Origin: Salinirubellus salinus | GTDB taxonomy: Archaea; Halobacteriota; Halobacteria; Halobacteriales; Haloarculaceae | Length of the DNA: 64,000 bases | Direction: 5' to 3' | Assembly (NCBI RefSeq): GCF_025231485.1 | Contig: NZ_CP104003.1 | Coordinates: 3,577,960 to 3,641,959, forward strand | Shown: positions 31,988-43,385 of the stretch, one piece after another | How positions within the stretch are numbered: the first letter of the stretch is position 1 | Layout: the number at the start of each line of letters is the position of its first letter | Program-made: the position numbers and the translations under genes | Notes under the pieces: generated by a model | Told to the model about the DNA's origin: nothing | Database searches by the model: none | The model's input: only the letters and a program-made list of their open reading frames with translations

Positions 31988-32060
31988 CGCCCGGATCGGG
32001 ATTTGAACCCGAGTCACGACCGTGACAGGGTCGTATGATAGGCCACTACACCATCCGGGC
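31988..32060 (-). tRNA. tRNA-Asp (GTC anticodon)
   Basis: 73 nt on the minus strand, folding as a standard cloverleaf. Acceptor stem GCCCGGA pairs with TCCGGGC, the anticodon loop is CTGTCAC (GTC), and the T-arm is TCGGG-TTCAAAT-CCCGA. The discriminator base is G, as expected for Asp; CCA is not encoded. AT-rich CTTAAGCG about 35 nt upstream can act as its TATA, near or shared with the divergent DUF3179 gene. Confidence 0.95.
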
Positions 32061-32131
32061 GTTCGCATCTCTACGTATCGGGGTGTTACGCTTAAGCCTT
32101 TCCAAGACAGGGCGCCGGCGGGCGTGTTCCC

Positions 32132-33379
32132 GTGACGCACGGTCGCACGACGTTGATGCCGACGGTACCCCTTCGACCGGGGGTGCGACGCCGACGCTAC
32201 CTCGCGGCGCTGGGGCTGGCCGGAGCGACCGGACTCGCCGGCTGTGCCGGCTACGTCGGGTCGACGGCGGAGGAGACACCGACTCGTTCGCCCTCGTCCG
32301 AGCCCGTGCAGGTCGGGGACGTGACCCTCCCAGTCGACCGTTCGGAGCTGTTCACCGCCCTCCACCGGGACGGCATCCCAGCTATCACCGACCCCGCGTT
32401 CGGCGCGGACTGGACCGACTGGTCGGCGGTCGCCGTCGAACACCGCCCACCCGCCGCAGAGCGCCCGACGCTCCCGGACGAGTTCGCGGTCGTCGGCGTC
32501 GAGCGCGGTGGGGAGGCCCGGGCGTACCCGCTGGCGGTGCTGGACTGGCACGAGGTGGTGAACGACGTCTTCGAGCCACCGTCGACGGCTCGTCGGCCGA
32601 CGGCCGACGGTGCGCTCGGCGGGGCGCTGCTCGTCACCTACTGTCCGCTCTGCGGGAGTGGGGTGGTGGCCGAGCGGGTCGTGGACGGCGAGCCGACGAC
32701 GTTCGGGGTCAGCGGGATGCTCTGGCGCGACGACCTCGTGCTGTACGACCGGGCGACCGATTCGCTGTGGTCGCAACTGTTGGCGACGGCCATCCGGGGG
32801 CCGAAGACGGGGACACAGCTGCGCCTCGTCCCGTCGACGCTGTCGTCGTGGGGCGAGTGGCGGACTGCGCACCCGGAGACGCGGGTGCTCCTCCCGCCGC
32901 CGGGGTCGGTGGCCGTCGACGGTCGGCGTGGGCAGGTCCGGGACTACGGCGACTCGAAGTACGGCTACGAGACCCAGTCGCAGCTGGTCGGGTTCGACTC
33001 GGATGGCGAGGGACTCGGGGAGCGGACGCTCGTCGCGGGTGTCGACCACGAGGGGGTCGCGCGAGCCTACCCGTTCCCGGTGGTCCGAGGGGAGGACGTG
33101 GTGAACGACCGGGTCGGCGGGCTGCCGGTCGTGGTGGCGCTCGCTCCCGGAGGGACACTGGTCGCGTACGATCGGCGGGTCGACGGGGGGACGCTGCGGT
33201 TCGAGGCGGCCGACGACCGGCACCTGTGTGCGGGTGGGTCGCGCTGGGAGCGGACGACCGGCCGTGCCGCCGACGGGCCGTACGACGGCGCGAGACTCGC
33301 TCCCACGGCAGCACACACCGCGATGTTCTGGTCGGCGTGGGTGGCCTTCCACCCCGACACGACCGTCTACGGCCGGTGA
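32132..33379 (+). CDS. DUF3179 lipoprotein
   Basis: 415 residues. A Tat/lipoprotein signal with RRRR and lipobox LAGC (about residue 38) is followed by the DUF3179 domain: ALHRDGIPAITDPAF, GEARAYPLAVLDWHEVVND, LVTYCPLCGSGVVAERVVDG, FGVSGMLWRDDLVLYDRATDSLWSQL and TAMFWSAWVAFHPDTTVYG. Conserved Cys and His in CPLC may bind metal or a cofactor; enzyme activity is unknown. The GTG at 32132 has CCTTTCC about 29 nt upstream; the ATG at 32156 is an alternative that still leaves the RRRR signal. Outside-facing, lipid-anchored. Confidence 0.85.
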   Translation: MTHGRTTLMPTVPLRPGVRRRRYLAALGLAGATGLAGCAGYVGSTAEETPTRSPSSEPVQVGDVTLPVDRSELFTALHRDGIPAITDPAFGADWTDWSAVAVEHRPPAAERPTLPDEFAVVGVERGGEARAYPLAVLDWHEVVNDVFEPPSTARRPTADGALGGALLVTYCPLCGSGVVAERVVDGEPTTFGVSGMLWRDDLVLYDRATDSLWSQLLATAIRGPKTGTQLRLVPSTLSSWGEWRTAHPETRVLLPPPGSVAVDGRRGQVRDYGDSKYGYETQSQLVGFDSDGEGLGERTLVAGVDHEGVARAYPFPVVRGEDVVNDRVGGLPVVVALAPGGTLVAYDRRVDGGTLRFEAADDRHLCAGGSRWERTTGRAADGPYDGARLAPTAAHTAMFWSAWVAFHPDTTVYGR

Positions 33380-33433
33380 GCGGTCGTTCAGCCGGGACGA
33401 ACCGCCGATTCCGGCGTCTGACGGGGCGCCACG

Positions 33434-33439
33434 TTTTTT
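33434..33439 (+). terminator. T-rich transcription terminator after DUF3179 gene
   Basis: A T6 run 55 nt after the stop codon, in GC-rich DNA, is a typical archaeal terminator. It is followed by a small hairpin CACCT/AGGTG at 33449-33464. Confidence 0.45.
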
Positions 33440-33530
33440 ACACTCCCCCACCTGATAGGAGGTGTGTCCGTTCCGGGCCGCGTCCGGCGGCCCGGTCGTC
33501 GGTAGCGGTAGCCGTCGCACCCGCGATAGG

Positions 33531-33540
33531 AACTCTTATG
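33531..33540 (+). promoter_or_regulatory. Probable TATA box of the RNA polymerase operon
   Basis: ACTCTTATGT is centred about 63 nt before rpoH, which would give an approximately 38-nt leader; no clear Shine-Dalgarno is seen before the ATG. Confidence 0.4.
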
Positions 33541-33598
33541 TTCGGCGGCCCTGTACCGCGCTGTAGTATCCTGTGACAGCTTCTCCGAGTCAGCACAC

Positions 33599-33826
33599 AT
33601 GGTAGACGTAAGCCAACACGAACTCGTCCCCGAGCACACGCTCCTCGACGAAGAGGAGCTCGCCGAGGTGCTCGACGAGTACGACATCGACAGAACCGAC
33701 CTCCCGAAGATCAAGCGCAAGGACCCCGGTACCCCGGAGGGTGCGGAGCCGGGTGACGTCGTGAAGATCGTCCGGGACTCCCGAACGACCGACCGCGCAG
33801 TCGTCTATCGACTGGTGATCGAATGA
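33599..33826 (+). CDS. rpoH: RNA polymerase subunit H (Rpo5)
   Basis: 75 residues, the archaeal H subunit homologous to the C-terminal domain of eukaryotic RPB5. Starts [20 protein letters not shown] and carries [10 protein letters not shown] near the middle, then [12 protein letters not shown] and YRLVIE. It sits in the jaw of RNA polymerase. First gene of the rpo operon; its stop overlaps the next start by 4 nt. Confidence 0.97.
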   Translation: MVDVSQHELVPEHTLLDEEELAEVLDEYDIDRTDLPKIKRKDPGTPEGAEPGDVVKIVRDSRTTDRAVVYRLVIE

Positions 33827-35385
33827 ACAGAGAGAAACGACGCTCAATCTCACGACAGTACTTCTCCCGCGACCGACTCGCGGAGCACCACTTCCGCTCG
33901 TTCAACGCCTTCCTCAACCGTGGTATGCAGGAGGTCGTCGACGAGAAGGAGACCATCGACACCGACATCGGCGACAAGGAGGGCCAGGAGCCGGTGTGGG
34001 TCGAACTCGGCAACGTGCGCATCACGACCCCGCGGGTGCGCGAGGCCGACGGCAGCGAGGAACTGCTCTACCCGCAGGAGGCACGCCTGCGCAACATCAC
34101 CTACTCCGCGCCGGTGTTCATGGAGATGACCATCATGCGCGGCGGCGAGGAGGAGGAACCGCACATCGTCGACCAGTCCGAGACGAAGGTGGGCCGGATG
34201 CCCATCATGATCGGCTCGGACGCCTGTAACATCGTGGAGTTCGACGACGACGAACTCATCCAGATCGGCGAGGACCCCGCCGATCCCGGTGGCTACTTCA
34301 TCGTCAACGGCTCCGAGCGCGTCCTGATGACCAGCGAGGACCTCGCGCCGAACAAGATCCTCGCGGAGTACGACACCAAGTACGGCGACGAGATCCAGGT
34401 CGCCAAGACCTTCTCCCAGCGCCGTGGCTACCGCGCGCTCGTCCTCTGTGAGCGCAACCGCTCGGGCCTGCTCGAGGTCTCGTTCCCGTCGGTCTCGGGG
34501 AGCATCAACTTCGTCACGCTGGTCCGGGCGCTCGGGCTGGAGTCCGACGAGGAGATCGTCCACCGCGTCAGCGAGGACCCGGAGGTCGTGAAGTTCATGC
34601 TGGAGAACCTGGAGGCCGCCGAGGTGGAGACGACTCACGAGGCCATCGAGACGCTGGGCAAGCGCGTCGCCAGCGGCCAGGGGAAGAACTACCAGCTGAA
34701 GCGGGCGAACTACGTCATCGACCGCTACCTCCTGCCGCACCTCCACGAGGAGGGCGTCGACGAGGAGGAGACCCGGTTCAACAAGGCGTACTACCTCTGC
34801 CGGATGGCGGAGGCCTGTTTCGAGCTCGCGCTGGGACGGCGCGAGTCCGACGACAAGGACCACTACGCGAACAAGCGCCTGAAGGTCAGCGGCGACCTGA
34901 TGCGTGACCTGTTCCGCACCGCGCTGAACAAGCTCTCTCGCGACGTGAAGTACCAGCTCGAGCGCGCGAACATGCGCAACCGCAAGCTCTCGGTGAACAC
35001 CGTCGTCCGTTCGGACGTGCTGACCGAGCGGCTCGAACACCCCATCGCCACCGGGAACTGGGTGGGTGGGCGCTCCGGCGTCTCCCAGCTGGTCGACCGC
35101 ACGGACTACATGGGGGTCCTCTCTCACCTGCGGCGCCTGCGGTCGCCGCTCTCCCGCAGCCAGCCCCACTTCGAGGCGCGTGACCTGCACGCGACCCAGT
35201 GGGGTCGTATCTGCCCCTCCGAGACGCCGGAGGGACCGAACTGTGGGCTGGTGAAGAACTTCGCCCAGGCGATGGAGCTGTCACAGAACGTCGCCGACGA
35301 GCAGGAGCTCAAGCGAGAGCTGTCGAACATGGGGGTCCAGGGTATCCCCGGCATCGAGACGCCGCAAACACCCGCCGACGATTAG
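33823..35385 (+). CDS. rpoB2: RNA polymerase subunit B'' (N-terminal part of split B)
   Basis: 520 residues, equal to the N-terminal half of RPB2/beta. Contains [88 protein letters not shown], and near the end [31 protein letters not shown] followed by [19 protein letters not shown]. No intein. The split from B' is the normal haloarchaeal break. Together with B' it makes the second large subunit and one wall of the active site. Confidence 0.97.
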   Translation: MNREKRRSISRQYFSRDRLAEHHFRSFNAFLNRGMQEVVDEKETIDTDIGDKEGQEPVWVELGNVRITTPRVREADGSEELLYPQEARLRNITYSAPVFMEMTIMRGGEEEEPHIVDQSETKVGRMPIMIGSDACNIVEFDDDELIQIGEDPADPGGYFIVNGSERVLMTSEDLAPNKILAEYDTKYGDEIQVAKTFSQRRGYRALVLCERNRSGLLEVSFPSVSGSINFVTLVRALGLESDEEIVHRVSEDPEVVKFMLENLEAAEVETTHEAIETLGKRVASGQGKNYQLKRANYVIDRYLLPHLHEEGVDEEETRFNKAYYLCRMAEACFELALGRRESDDKDHYANKRLKVSGDLMRDLFRTALNKLSRDVKYQLERANMRNRKLSVNTVVRSDVLTERLEHPIATGNWVGGRSGVSQLVDRTDYMGVLSHLRRLRSPLSRSQPHFEARDLHATQWGRICPSETPEGPNCGLVKNFAQAMELSQNVADEQELKRELSNMGVQGIPGIETPQTPADD

Positions 35386-35386
35386 C

Positions 35387-37219
35387 ATGAGTCAGGGACG
35401 ACAACGAGAAGCCAAGATCTACGTGAACGGTTCGCTGGTCGGCACCCACCCCGACCCGCACGAGCTCGCCGAGAACATCCGGACGGCCCGCCGACGCGGC
35501 GAGGTCAGTCAGATGGTCAACGTCTCGGTGAAAGACCGGACGAACGAGGTCATCGTCAACGCCGACGCCGGCCGGGCGCGCCGCCCGCTGCTGGTCATCG
35601 AGGGCGGTGAGCCGCTCATCTCCGAGGAGGAGATACAGGCGGTCAGCGAGGGGGACCTCGAGTTCGAGGACCTCGTCGACCGCGGCTACATCGAGTTCAT
35701 CGACGCCGAGGAGGAAGAGGACATCCTCGTCGCCGTCGACGACGACGACCTCACGGAGCGCCACACGCACATGGAGGTCGACCCGCAGCTGATGTTCGGT
35801 ATCGGCGCGGGGATGATTCCCTACCCGGAGCACAACGCCAGCCCGCGCATCACGATGGGGTCGGGGATGATCAAGCAGTCGCTGGGGCTCCCCTCGGCGA
35901 ACTACCGCATCCGGCCCGACACGCGCCAGCACCTGCTGCACTACCCGCAGCTCTCGATGGTCAAGACCCAGACCACCGAGCAGATCGGCTACGACGACCG
36001 CCCGGCGGCCCAGAACTTCGTCGTCGCGGTCATGAGCTACGAGGGGTTCAACATCGAGGACGCGCTCGTGCTCAACGGCGGCTCCATCGACCGGGCACTC
36101 GCCCGCTCGCACTTCTTCCGCACGTACGAGGGCGAGGAACGGCGCTACCCCGGTGGGCAGGAGGACCGCTTCGAGATGCCGAGCGACGACGTGCGCGGTG
36201 CTCGCGGCGAGGACGCCTACGCACACCTCGACGAGGACGGCCTCGTCAACCCCGAGACGCGCGTCGGCGAGAACGACGTGCTCCTCGGGAAGACGTCGCC
36301 GCCGCGGTTCCTCGAGGAACCGGACGACATGGGCGGCCTCTCCCCGCAGAAGCGCCGCGAGACGAGCGTGACGATGCGCTCGGGCGAGAGCGGTGTCGTC
36401 GACACCGTGACGCTGATGGAGGGTGAGGACGGCTCGAAGCTCTCGAAGGTCTCCGTGCGCGACGAGCGCATCCCCGAACTCGGGGACAAGTTCGCGTCGC
36501 GCCACGGCCAGAAGGGTGTCGTCGGCCACATCGCGCCGCAGGAGGACATGCCGTTCACGGAGAACGGCGTCGTCCCGGACCTCATCGTCAACCCGCACGC
36601 GCTGCCGTCGCGGATGACGGTGGGCCACGTCCTCGAGATGCTCGGCGGCAAGGTCGGCTCGCTGGAGGGTCGCCGCGTCGACGGGACCGCCTTCACCGGC
36701 GAGGACGAGGCGGAGCTCCGCGACGCCCTGACCGAACACGGGTTCAAGGACTCGGGCAAGGAGGTCATGTACTCCGGGGTGACCGGGGAGAAGATCGAGG
36801 CCGAGATCTTCGTCGGCGTCATCTTCTACCAGAAGCTCTACCACATGGTCTCGAACAAGATCCACGCCCGCTCGCGTGGGCCGGTGCAGGTGCTCACGCG
36901 CCAGCCGACGGAGGGGCGCGCCCGCGAGGGTGGCCTCCGTGTCGGTGAGATGGAGCGTGACGTGCTCATCGGGCACGGCGCCGCGATGGCGCTGAAGGAA
37001 CGACTGCTCGACGAGTCCGACCGCGAGCAGATCCACGTCTGCGGCCAGTGCGGGATGACGGCCGTCGAGAACGTGGAACAGCGACGTGTCTACTGCCCCA
37101 ACTGCGGGGAGGAGACGGACGTCCACCAGGTGGAGATGAGCTACGCGTTCAAGCTCCTGCTGGACGAGATGAAGGCGCTCGGCATCGCCCCGCGCATCGA
37201 ACTGAAGGACGCAGTGTAA
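35387..37219 (+). CDS. rpoB1: RNA polymerase subunit B' (C-terminal part of split B)
   Basis: 610 residues, starting one base after the B'' stop. Contains [49 protein letters not shown] (active-site Lys/His region), [14 protein letters not shown] and [38 protein letters not shown]-terminal zinc-binding clamp CGQCGM...CPNCGEE is present. No intein or frameshift. Confidence 0.97.
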   Translation: MSQGRQREAKIYVNGSLVGTHPDPHELAENIRTARRRGEVSQMVNVSVKDRTNEVIVNADAGRARRPLLVIEGGEPLISEEEIQAVSEGDLEFEDLVDRGYIEFIDAEEEEDILVAVDDDDLTERHTHMEVDPQLMFGIGAGMIPYPEHNASPRITMGSGMIKQSLGLPSANYRIRPDTRQHLLHYPQLSMVKTQTTEQIGYDDRPAAQNFVVAVMSYEGFNIEDALVLNGGSIDRALARSHFFRTYEGEERRYPGGQEDRFEMPSDDVRGARGEDAYAHLDEDGLVNPETRVGENDVLLGKTSPPRFLEEPDDMGGLSPQKRRETSVTMRSGESGVVDTVTLMEGEDGSKLSKVSVRDERIPELGDKFASRHGQKGVVGHIAPQEDMPFTENGVVPDLIVNPHALPSRMTVGHVLEMLGGKVGSLEGRRVDGTAFTGEDEAELRDALTEHGFKDSGKEVMYSGVTGEKIEAEIFVGVIFYQKLYHMVSNKIHARSRGPVQVLTRQPTEGRAREGGLRVGEMERDVLIGHGAAMALKERLLDESDREQIHVCGQCGMTAVENVEQRRVYCPNCGEETDVHQVEMSYAFKLLLDEMKALGIAPRIELKDAV

Positions 37220-37221
37220 CC

Positions 37222-40179
37222 ATGGCAGGACAATCACCCAAGGACATCGGGTCGCTCAGTTTCGGGCTGATGGACCCCGAGGAGTACCGCGACATGTCGG
37301 CCACGAAGGTCATCACGGCCGACACCTACGACGACGACGGGTTCCCCATCGACATGGGGCTGATGGACCCGCGGCTGGGGGTCATCGACCCCGGGCTGGA
37401 GTGCAAGACCTGCGGCAAGCACAGCGGGTCGTGTAACGGACACTTCGGTCACATCGAACTCGCGGCGCCGGTCATCCACGTCGGCCACGCGAAGCTCATC
37501 CGGCGACTCCTGCGCGGGACGTGCCGCGAGTGCTCGCGGCTCTGTCTCACCGAGGACGAGCGCGCGGAGTTCCGCTCGCGGCTCGACCGGACCCGCCAGC
37601 TCGGCGAGGACGTCAACGACGTGACGAAGGCGGCCATCCGGCAGGCGCGCAAGAAGAAGCGCTGTCCGGAGTGTGGCGAGAAGCAGTACGACATCAACCA
37701 CGAGAAGCCGACGACGTACTACGAGGTCCAGGAGGTGCTGGCGGCGGACTACTCCGAGATGATCGCGGCGGCGATGCAGGGCAAGCCCGTCGGCGACGAG
37801 GACGAGGAGGACGCCGAGGACCGCGAGCCCGTCACGCCGGACGAACTCTCCGAGGCCACCGGCATCGAACTCTCGCGCATCAACGAGATCATGGGCGGGG
37901 AGTTCCGCCCGGCCAAGGAGGACCGCGAGTCCCTGGAGAAGGCACTCGGCATCGACCTCACCGAGGAGGACATGAACAAACTGATGCCGAGCGACATCCG
38001 CGACTGGTTCGAGGACATCCCGGACGAGGACATCCGGGTGCTGGGCATCAGCGCCGAGAAGTCCCGACCGGAGTGGATGATCCTGACCGTCCTGCCGGTC
38101 CCGCCGGTGACGGCCCGGCCGTCCATCACGCTGGACAACGGCCAGCGCTCCGAGGACGACCTGACCCACAAGCTCGTGGACATCATCCGCATCAACCAGC
38201 GGTTCATGGAGAACCGCGAGGCGGGTGCCCCGCAGCTCATCATCGAGGACCTCTGGGAACTGCTGCAGTACCACGTCACCACGTTCATGGACAACGAGAT
38301 ATCGGGGACGCCGCCGGCCCGCCACCGTTCGGGCCGACCCCTGAAGACGCTCTCCCAGCGCCTGAAGGGCAAGGAGGGGCGCTTCCGTGGCTCGCTGTCC
38401 GGTAAGCGCGTGAACTTCTCCGCGCGTACCGTCATCTCCCCGGACCCGACGCTCTCGCTGAACGAGGTCGGGGTCCCGGACCGCGTGGCGACGGAGATGA
38501 CCCAGACGATGAACGTCAACGAGCGGAACCTCGACGACGCGCGCCGGTACGTCCGGCAGGGGCCGGAGACCCATCCCGGCGCGAACTACGTCCGACGTCC
38601 GGACGGCCGACGCCTGAAGGTGACCGAGAAGAACTGCGAGGAGCTCTCGGAGAAGGTCGAACCCGGCTGGGAGGTGGCGCGCCACCTCATCGACGGCGAC
38701 ATCGTCATCTTCAACCGACAGCCGTCGCTCCACCGGATGTCCATCATGGCCCACGAGGTCGTGGTGATGCCGTACAAGACGTTCCGGCTGAACACCGTCG
38801 TCTGTCCCCCGTACAACGCCGACTTCGACGGGGACGAGATGAACATGCACGCGCTCCAGAACGAGGAGGCGCGTGCCGAGGCCCGCGTCCTGATGCGGGT
38901 CCAGGAGCAGATCCTCAGTCCCCGCTTCGGTGAGAACATCATCGGCGCCATCCAGGACCACATCTCGGGGACCTACCTGCTGACCCACGAGAACCCGCAG
39001 TTCAACGAGACGCAGGCACTCGACCTGCTCCGGGCGACGAGCATCGACGAACTGCCCGCGGCCGACGGCGTCGACGAGGAGACCGGCCAGGAGTACTGGA
39101 CCGGTCACACGCTGTTCTCGGAGCTGCTGCCCGACGCGCTGAACCTCGAGTTCGTCGCGGAGTGTGGCGACACGGTCGTCATCCAGGACGGCCAGCTGAT
39201 CGAGGGGACCATCGACGAGGGTGGCGTCGGCGCGTTCGGCGGCGAGATCGTCGACACCATCTGCAAGACGCACTCGAACACGCGGGCCCGCCAGTTCGTC
39301 AACGAGGTTGCGACGCTCGCGATGCGCTCGATCATGCACTTCGGCTTCTCGCTCGCCATCGACGACGAGTCCATCGACGCCGACGGCGAGGAGCAGATCG
39401 AGCAGGCCATCGAGGAGGCCTACGAGCGCGTGCAGAACCTCATCGACTCCTACCAGCAGGGCGACCTGGAGTCCCTGCCCGGCCGGACCATCGACGAGAC
39501 GCTCGAGATGAAGATCATGCAGACGCTCGGGAAGGCCCGCGACTCGGCGGGTGACATCGCCGGCGACCGGTTCGCGGACGACAACCCCGCGGTCGTGATG
39601 GCCAAGTCCGGCGCGCGTGGGTCGATGCTGAACCTCACGCAGATGGCCGGCTGTGTCGGCCAGCAGGCGGTCCGGGGCGAGCGCATCAACCGTGGCTACG
39701 AGGACCGCACCCTGAGCCACTACGAGCCGAACGACCTGAGCGCCGACGCCCACGGGTTCGTGGAGTCCTCCTACCGCAAGGGGCTCTCCCCGCGTGAGTT
39801 CTTCTTCCACGCGATGGGTGGCCGCGAGGGGCTGGTCGACACCGCGGTCCGGACCTCGAAGTCCGGCTACCTGCAGCGTCGGCTCATCAACGCCCTGTCG
39901 GAACTGGAGACGCAGTACGACGGCACCGTCCGGGACACCTCGGACACCGTCGTCCAGTTCGAGTTCGGCGAGGACGGCACCTCGCCGGTGCGTGTCGCCT
40001 CCAACGAGGAGTTCGACATCGACGTGGAGGGCATCACCCAGCGCGTCCTCGACGAGGCGTTCGACAGCGACGTCGAGCGCGAGCAGTTCCTCGGTCGCAA
40101 GGAGCCCGACACGAACCTCTCGGAGCACATGGACAGCTGGAAGACCGCCGCGAGCACGGAGGTGGAGTCCGATGACTGA
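37222..40179 (+). CDS. rpoA1: RNA polymerase subunit A' (N-terminal part of split A)
   Basis: 985 residues. The N-terminal zinc sites are [20 protein letters not shown] and CRECSRLC with a second CPECG. The catalytic loop [12 protein letters not shown] is at about 532-543, with Asp 534, 536 and 538 holding the Mg2+. [19 protein letters not shown] lies in the bridge/funnel region. The ATG at 37222 follows the rpoB1 stop by 2 nt. Slightly longer than some homologues because of acidic insertions ([12 protein letters not shown] near 193-203). It carries the active site with B'. Confidence 0.97.
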   Translation: MAGQSPKDIGSLSFGLMDPEEYRDMSATKVITADTYDDDGFPIDMGLMDPRLGVIDPGLECKTCGKHSGSCNGHFGHIELAAPVIHVGHAKLIRRLLRGTCRECSRLCLTEDERAEFRSRLDRTRQLGEDVNDVTKAAIRQARKKKRCPECGEKQYDINHEKPTTYYEVQEVLAADYSEMIAAAMQGKPVGDEDEEDAEDREPVTPDELSEATGIELSRINEIMGGEFRPAKEDRESLEKALGIDLTEEDMNKLMPSDIRDWFEDIPDEDIRVLGISAEKSRPEWMILTVLPVPPVTARPSITLDNGQRSEDDLTHKLVDIIRINQRFMENREAGAPQLIIEDLWELLQYHVTTFMDNEISGTPPARHRSGRPLKTLSQRLKGKEGRFRGSLSGKRVNFSARTVISPDPTLSLNEVGVPDRVATEMTQTMNVNERNLDDARRYVRQGPETHPGANYVRRPDGRRLKVTEKNCEELSEKVEPGWEVARHLIDGDIVIFNRQPSLHRMSIMAHEVVVMPYKTFRLNTVVCPPYNADFDGDEMNMHALQNEEARAEARVLMRVQEQILSPRFGENIIGAIQDHISGTYLLTHENPQFNETQALDLLRATSIDELPAADGVDEETGQEYWTGHTLFSELLPDALNLEFVAECGDTVVIQDGQLIEGTIDEGGVGAFGGEIVDTICKTHSNTRARQFVNEVATLAMRSIMHFGFSLAIDDESIDADGEEQIEQAIEEAYERVQNLIDSYQQGDLESLPGRTIDETLEMKIMQTLGKARDSAGDIAGDRFADDNPAVVMAKSGARGSMLNLTQMAGCVGQQAVRGERINRGYEDRTLSHYEPNDLSADAHGFVESSYRKGLSPREFFFHAMGGREGLVDTAVRTSKSGYLQRRLINALSELETQYDGTVRDTSDTVVQFEFGEDGTSPVRVASNEEFDIDVEGITQRVLDEAFDSDVEREQFLGRKEPDTNLSEHMDSWKTAASTEVESDD

Positions 40180-41368
40180 GGTCCGGGACATCGTCGAGAA
40201 CACGGACTTGCCCCGGCGGCTGAAAGAGCGCGTCTACGACGCCATCACCGCGACGGACGCGACCGAGGCGCAGGCGAAGGACATCGCGCAGGCCGTCGAG
40301 AGCCAGTACCTCGACACGCGCGTGGACCCGCTGGACCCGGTCGGCACGGTGTCGGCCCAGTCCATCGGTGAGCCGGGGACGCAGATGACGATGAACACGT
40401 TCCACTACGCGGGCGTCGCGGAGATCGACGTCACGCAGGGGCTCCCCCGGCTCATCGAGCTGGTCGACGCCCGCAAGACCCCGGACACGCCGATGATGAC
40501 GGTCCACCTCGAGGGCGAGTACGCGACCGACCGCGAGCGTGCCCACGAGGTCGTCTGGGCGCTGGAGGCGACGAAGATCCTCCAGCTCGGCGACGTCTCC
40601 ACGAACGTGGCGGACATGCTCGTCCGCATCGACCTGAACGAGGAGACGCTGCGCGAGCGGTGGCCGACCGTCGAGACCCTCGACGAGGTGAGCGAGGAGA
40701 TCGCCGAGACCATCGAGTCGAAGCTCAAGGTCGAGACGGTCCGCCCGGAGACGACGGTCATCGAGTTCGGTCCGGAACAGCCCTCGTACCGCGAACTCCT
40801 CCAGCTCGTGGAGGAGCTCCGGGACGTCGTGTTCAAGGGTATCGAGGAGGTCTCGCGCGTCGTCATCCGCAAGGAGGAGCTCGACGACGGCAGCGAGGAG
40901 TTCATCCTCTACACGGAGGGGTCGGCGTTCGGTGACGCCCTCGAGATCGAGGGCGTGGACGCCTCGCGGACGACGTGTAACAACATCCACGAGGTGTACC
41001 GCCAGCTCGGTGTGGAGGCCGCCCGCGAGGCCATCATCGAGGAGACGATGAACACGCTGGAGGAGCAGGGGCTGGACGACGTGAACGTCCGGCACCTGAT
41101 GCTCGTCGCGGACATCATGACGAACCGCGGCGAGATCGAGTCCATCGGCCGGCACGGCATCTCCGGCAACAAGGAGTCGGTGCTGGCGCGGGCGGCGTTC
41201 GAGGTCACCGTCAACCACCTGCTCGACGCGGCCATCCACGGCGAGGTGGACGACCTCGACGGCGTCACGGAGAACGTCATCGTCGGCAAGCCCATCCGGC
41301 TGGGGACCGGTGACGTGGACCTCCGGATGGGGACCGCCGATCGGGACGAAGCCCCCAGCGACGACTAG
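40172..41368 (+). CDS. rpoA2: RNA polymerase subunit A'' (C-terminal part of split A)
   Basis: 398 residues, overlapping rpoA1 by 8 nt. The ATG at 40172 begins [14 protein letters not shown]. Contains [35 protein letters not shown] (trigger loop) and, near the end, [45 protein letters not shown]. This matches the eukaryotic RPB1 C-terminal half without the CTD. No intein. Confidence 0.97.
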   Translation: MTEVRDIVENTDLPRRLKERVYDAITATDATEAQAKDIAQAVESQYLDTRVDPLDPVGTVSAQSIGEPGTQMTMNTFHYAGVAEIDVTQGLPRLIELVDARKTPDTPMMTVHLEGEYATDRERAHEVVWALEATKILQLGDVSTNVADMLVRIDLNEETLRERWPTVETLDEVSEEIAETIESKLKVETVRPETTVIEFGPEQPSYRELLQLVEELRDVVFKGIEEVSRVVIRKEELDDGSEEFILYTEGSAFGDALEIEGVDASRTTCNNIHEVYRQLGVEAAREAIIEETMNTLEEQGLDDVNVRHLMLVADIMTNRGEIESIGRHGISGNKESVLARAAFEVTVNHLLDAAIHGEVDDLDGVTENVIVGKPIRLGTGDVDLRMGTADRDEAPSDD

Positions 41369-41371
41369 GGG

Positions 41372-41797
41372 ATGCGGGTCACCCTCTCGGACGAGGCGCG
41401 CCAGCTCATCGCCCTGTTCGAGGACGAGACGGACGTAGCGGCACGGGACTGTCTGGTCGACGAGGCGTTCGACCGGCTGGTGTTCGTCGTCCCCGCGGGC
41501 GAGATGGGGAAGGCCATCGGCCCCGGTGGGCGTGTCGTCAGACGGGTCGAACAGCGGGTCGGCCGCTCGGTCGAACTCGTCGAGGACGCCGACACCGCGG
41601 CCGACTTCGTCGCGAACGCGCTCTCGCCCGCGGCCGTCTACAACGTCACCGTCAGCGAGAACGACTCCACCGTGGCGTACGCCGAGGTGGCGAGCGAGGA
41701 CCGTGGGGTCGCCATCGGCTCGGACGGCAAGACCATCCACCGCGCCCGCGAACTGGCCAAGCGCCACTTCGACGTGGACGACGTGCAGCTGACGTAG
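41372..41797 (+). CDS. nusA: NusA-like transcription factor (two KH domains)
   Basis: 141 residues, the short archaeal NusA made only of two KH units: VFVVPAGEMGKAIGPGGRVVRRVE (first GxxG, about 38-61) and RGVAIGSDGKTIHRARELAKRHF (second, about 110-132). It binds RNA and presumably elongating polymerase. Starts 4 nt after rpoA2, so it belongs to the operon. Confidence 0.95.
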   Translation: MRVTLSDEARQLIALFEDETDVAARDCLVDEAFDRLVFVVPAGEMGKAIGPGGRVVRRVEQRVGRSVELVEDADTAADFVANALSPAAVYNVTVSENDSTVAYAEVASEDRGVAIGSDGKTIHRARELAKRHFDVDDVQLT

Positions 41798-41833
41798 AAC
41801 AGCGGCTCTCTCTCTCTCGGTCCCGTTCTCCGA

Positions 41834-42070
41834 CTACCGCCGCCGGAGCTGGGACACCAGGTCTCCGACGATGGCGACGACGATGACGAGCAACATCAGC
41901 CCGCCCGTCGAGTAGAGGATACCGACGACGACGCCGGTGAAATCGGAGGCGGGCTGGGACCGGGTGATGACGAACCCGAGGGCGATGAGGGCGAGTGCCA
42001 CGGCGACCATCTTGAGGACGAAGGTGCTGACGCCGATGTCGATGCCTCCGTCGGTGGCGTTCGCGGTCAT
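41834..42070 (-). CDS. Small two-helix membrane protein, opposite strand
   Basis: 78 residues: an N-terminal polar part (MTANATDGGIDIGVS), then two hydrophobic helices (about 17-35 and 44-70) and a basic tail LVSQLRRR. It lies between nusA and rps12 in the opposite direction, so it breaks the rpo-ribosomal run into two transcripts. Similar small membrane genes occur near here in other haloarchaea, from memory. Function unknown. Confidence 0.72.
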   Translation of the reverse strand: MTANATDGGIDIGVSTFVLKMVAVALALIALGFVITRSQPASDFTGVVVGILYSTGGLMLLVIVVAIVGDLVSQLRRR

Positions 42071-42201
42071 GCCCTCGGGTTGCGAGCGGCTCCTTATGAA
42101 CCTTGCCGGGTCCGGGCGGTGTGTGTCGGCGCGACACGCCCCGGCGGGCCGGTTTTCGAAACGGGAGCCTTAACTACCTCGATGGGGAAAACACCTACAC
42201 T

Positions 42202-42630
42202 ATGGCGAACGGCAAGTACGCCGCGCGGAAACTGAAGAAGGACCGCCAGAAACACCGGTGGTCCGACTCGAAGTACGCGCGACGCGCCCGTGGACTCGGC
42301 AAGAAGTCCGACCCCCTCGAGGGCGCCCCGCAGGGTCGGGGCATCGTCCTCGAGAAGGTCGGAATCGAAGCGAAGCAACCCAACTCGGCCATCCGGAAGT
42401 GCGTCCGGGTGCAGCTCATCAAGAACGGGAAGCAGGTCACCGCGTTCTGTCCCGGTGACGGTGCCATCTCGTTCATCGACGAGCACGACGAGGTCACCAT
42501 CGCCGGTATCGGTGGGGCCAAGGGTCGTGCGATGGGCGACCTCTCGGGTGTCAACTACAAGGTCGAGAAGGTGAACGGTGTCTCGATGATCGAACTCGTC
42601 CGCGGGAACGCGGAGAAGCCGGTGCGATGA
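42202..42630 (+). CDS. rps12: Small ribosomal subunit protein uS12
   Basis: 142 residues: [21 protein letters not shown] at the start, the decoding-loop signature [30 protein letters not shown], and [20 protein letters not shown]. Contacts the decoding centre. The ATG at 42202 is chosen because the conserved protein begins there and CCTTAACT is centred about 31 nt upstream. Followed by rps7 with a 4-nt overlap. Confidence 0.97.
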   Translation: MANGKYAARKLKKDRQKHRWSDSKYARRARGLGKKSDPLEGAPQGRGIVLEKVGIEAKQPNSAIRKCVRVQLIKNGKQVTAFCPGDGAISFIDEHDEVTIAGIGGAKGRAMGDLSGVNYKVEKVNGVSMIELVRGNAEKPVR

Positions 42631-43268
42631 GCGGCGAAGAGCCCGAGGTCGAGGATCCGGAGATGGAGGCGCCCGAGCCGGACGCCCCCGTCGACGAGGA
42701 CGAGGCCGTCGAGCGCGCCCAGCTGTTCGGCGTCTGGGACGTCTCGGACATCGAGTACTCCGACCCGTCGACGAAGCGCTACATCACGGTGACGCCCGTG
42801 GCGCACACGATGGGCCGGCACGCCTCGAAGCAGTTCAAGAAGAGCGAGATCTCCATCGTCGAGCGGCTCGTCAACCGGCTGATGCAGACCGACGAGAACA
42901 CCGGCAAGAAGCAGATGGCGATGCGCATCGTGCGCGACGCGTTCGACGTCGTCCACGAGCGGACCGAGGAGAACCCGGTCCAGGTGCTCGTCCGTGCCGT
43001 CGAGAACAGCGGCCCGCGCGAGGAGACCGTCCGCCTGAAGTACGGTGGCATCTCGGTCCCGAAGGCCGTCGACGTCTCGCCCCAGCGCCGCGTCGACCAG
43101 GCGCTCGGCTTCATCGCCAAGGGGACCTACTCGGCCTCGCACAAGACGACGACCACCGCCGCCGAGGCGCTCGCCCAGCAGCTCATCGGCGCGGCCAACT
43201 ACAACCTCCAGACCTACGCCATCTCCCAGAAGGAGGAACTGGAGCGCGTCGCGGCCGCCGCGCGGTAA
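42627..43268 (+). CDS. rps7: Small ribosomal subunit protein uS7
   Basis: 213 residues. An acidic haloarchaeal N-terminal extension (about 1-30, Glu/Asp/Pro-rich) precedes the S7 fold: [92 protein letters not shown]. The start overlaps rps12 by 4 nt. EF-2 does not follow directly, unlike in some haloarchaea. Confidence 0.97.
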   Translation: MSGEEPEVEDPEMEAPEPDAPVDEDEAVERAQLFGVWDVSDIEYSDPSTKRYITVTPVAHTMGRHASKQFKKSEISIVERLVNRLMQTDENTGKKQMAMRIVRDAFDVVHERTEENPVQVLVRAVENSGPREETVRLKYGGISVPKAVDVSPQRRVDQALGFIAKGTYSASHKTTTTAAEALAQQLIGAANYNLQTYAISQKEELERVAAAAR

Positions 43269-43385
43269 GCCCTCCCCGTCTGCGACCTCTCTGTTCTCCG
43301 GATCCCGACCGCCAGCGGTGACGCCGCTGCCGGTCGCACTTGCCGGCGCTCCCGGCCTCTTGTGTCTCACGTGACAACGGGGACC

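Noticed and set aside
37234..40203. 989-codon antisense frame across rpoA1 and similar long antisense frames over other genes
   Set aside because: They mirror the codon bias of the sense genes in GC-rich DNA and have Arg/Val/Asp-rich, low-complexity products without domains.
33823..41368. Inteins or frameshifts in the RNA polymerase genes
   Set aside because: All five subunits have normal length and uninterrupted motifs; the A'/A'' and B'/B'' breaks are the natural haloarchaeal splits.
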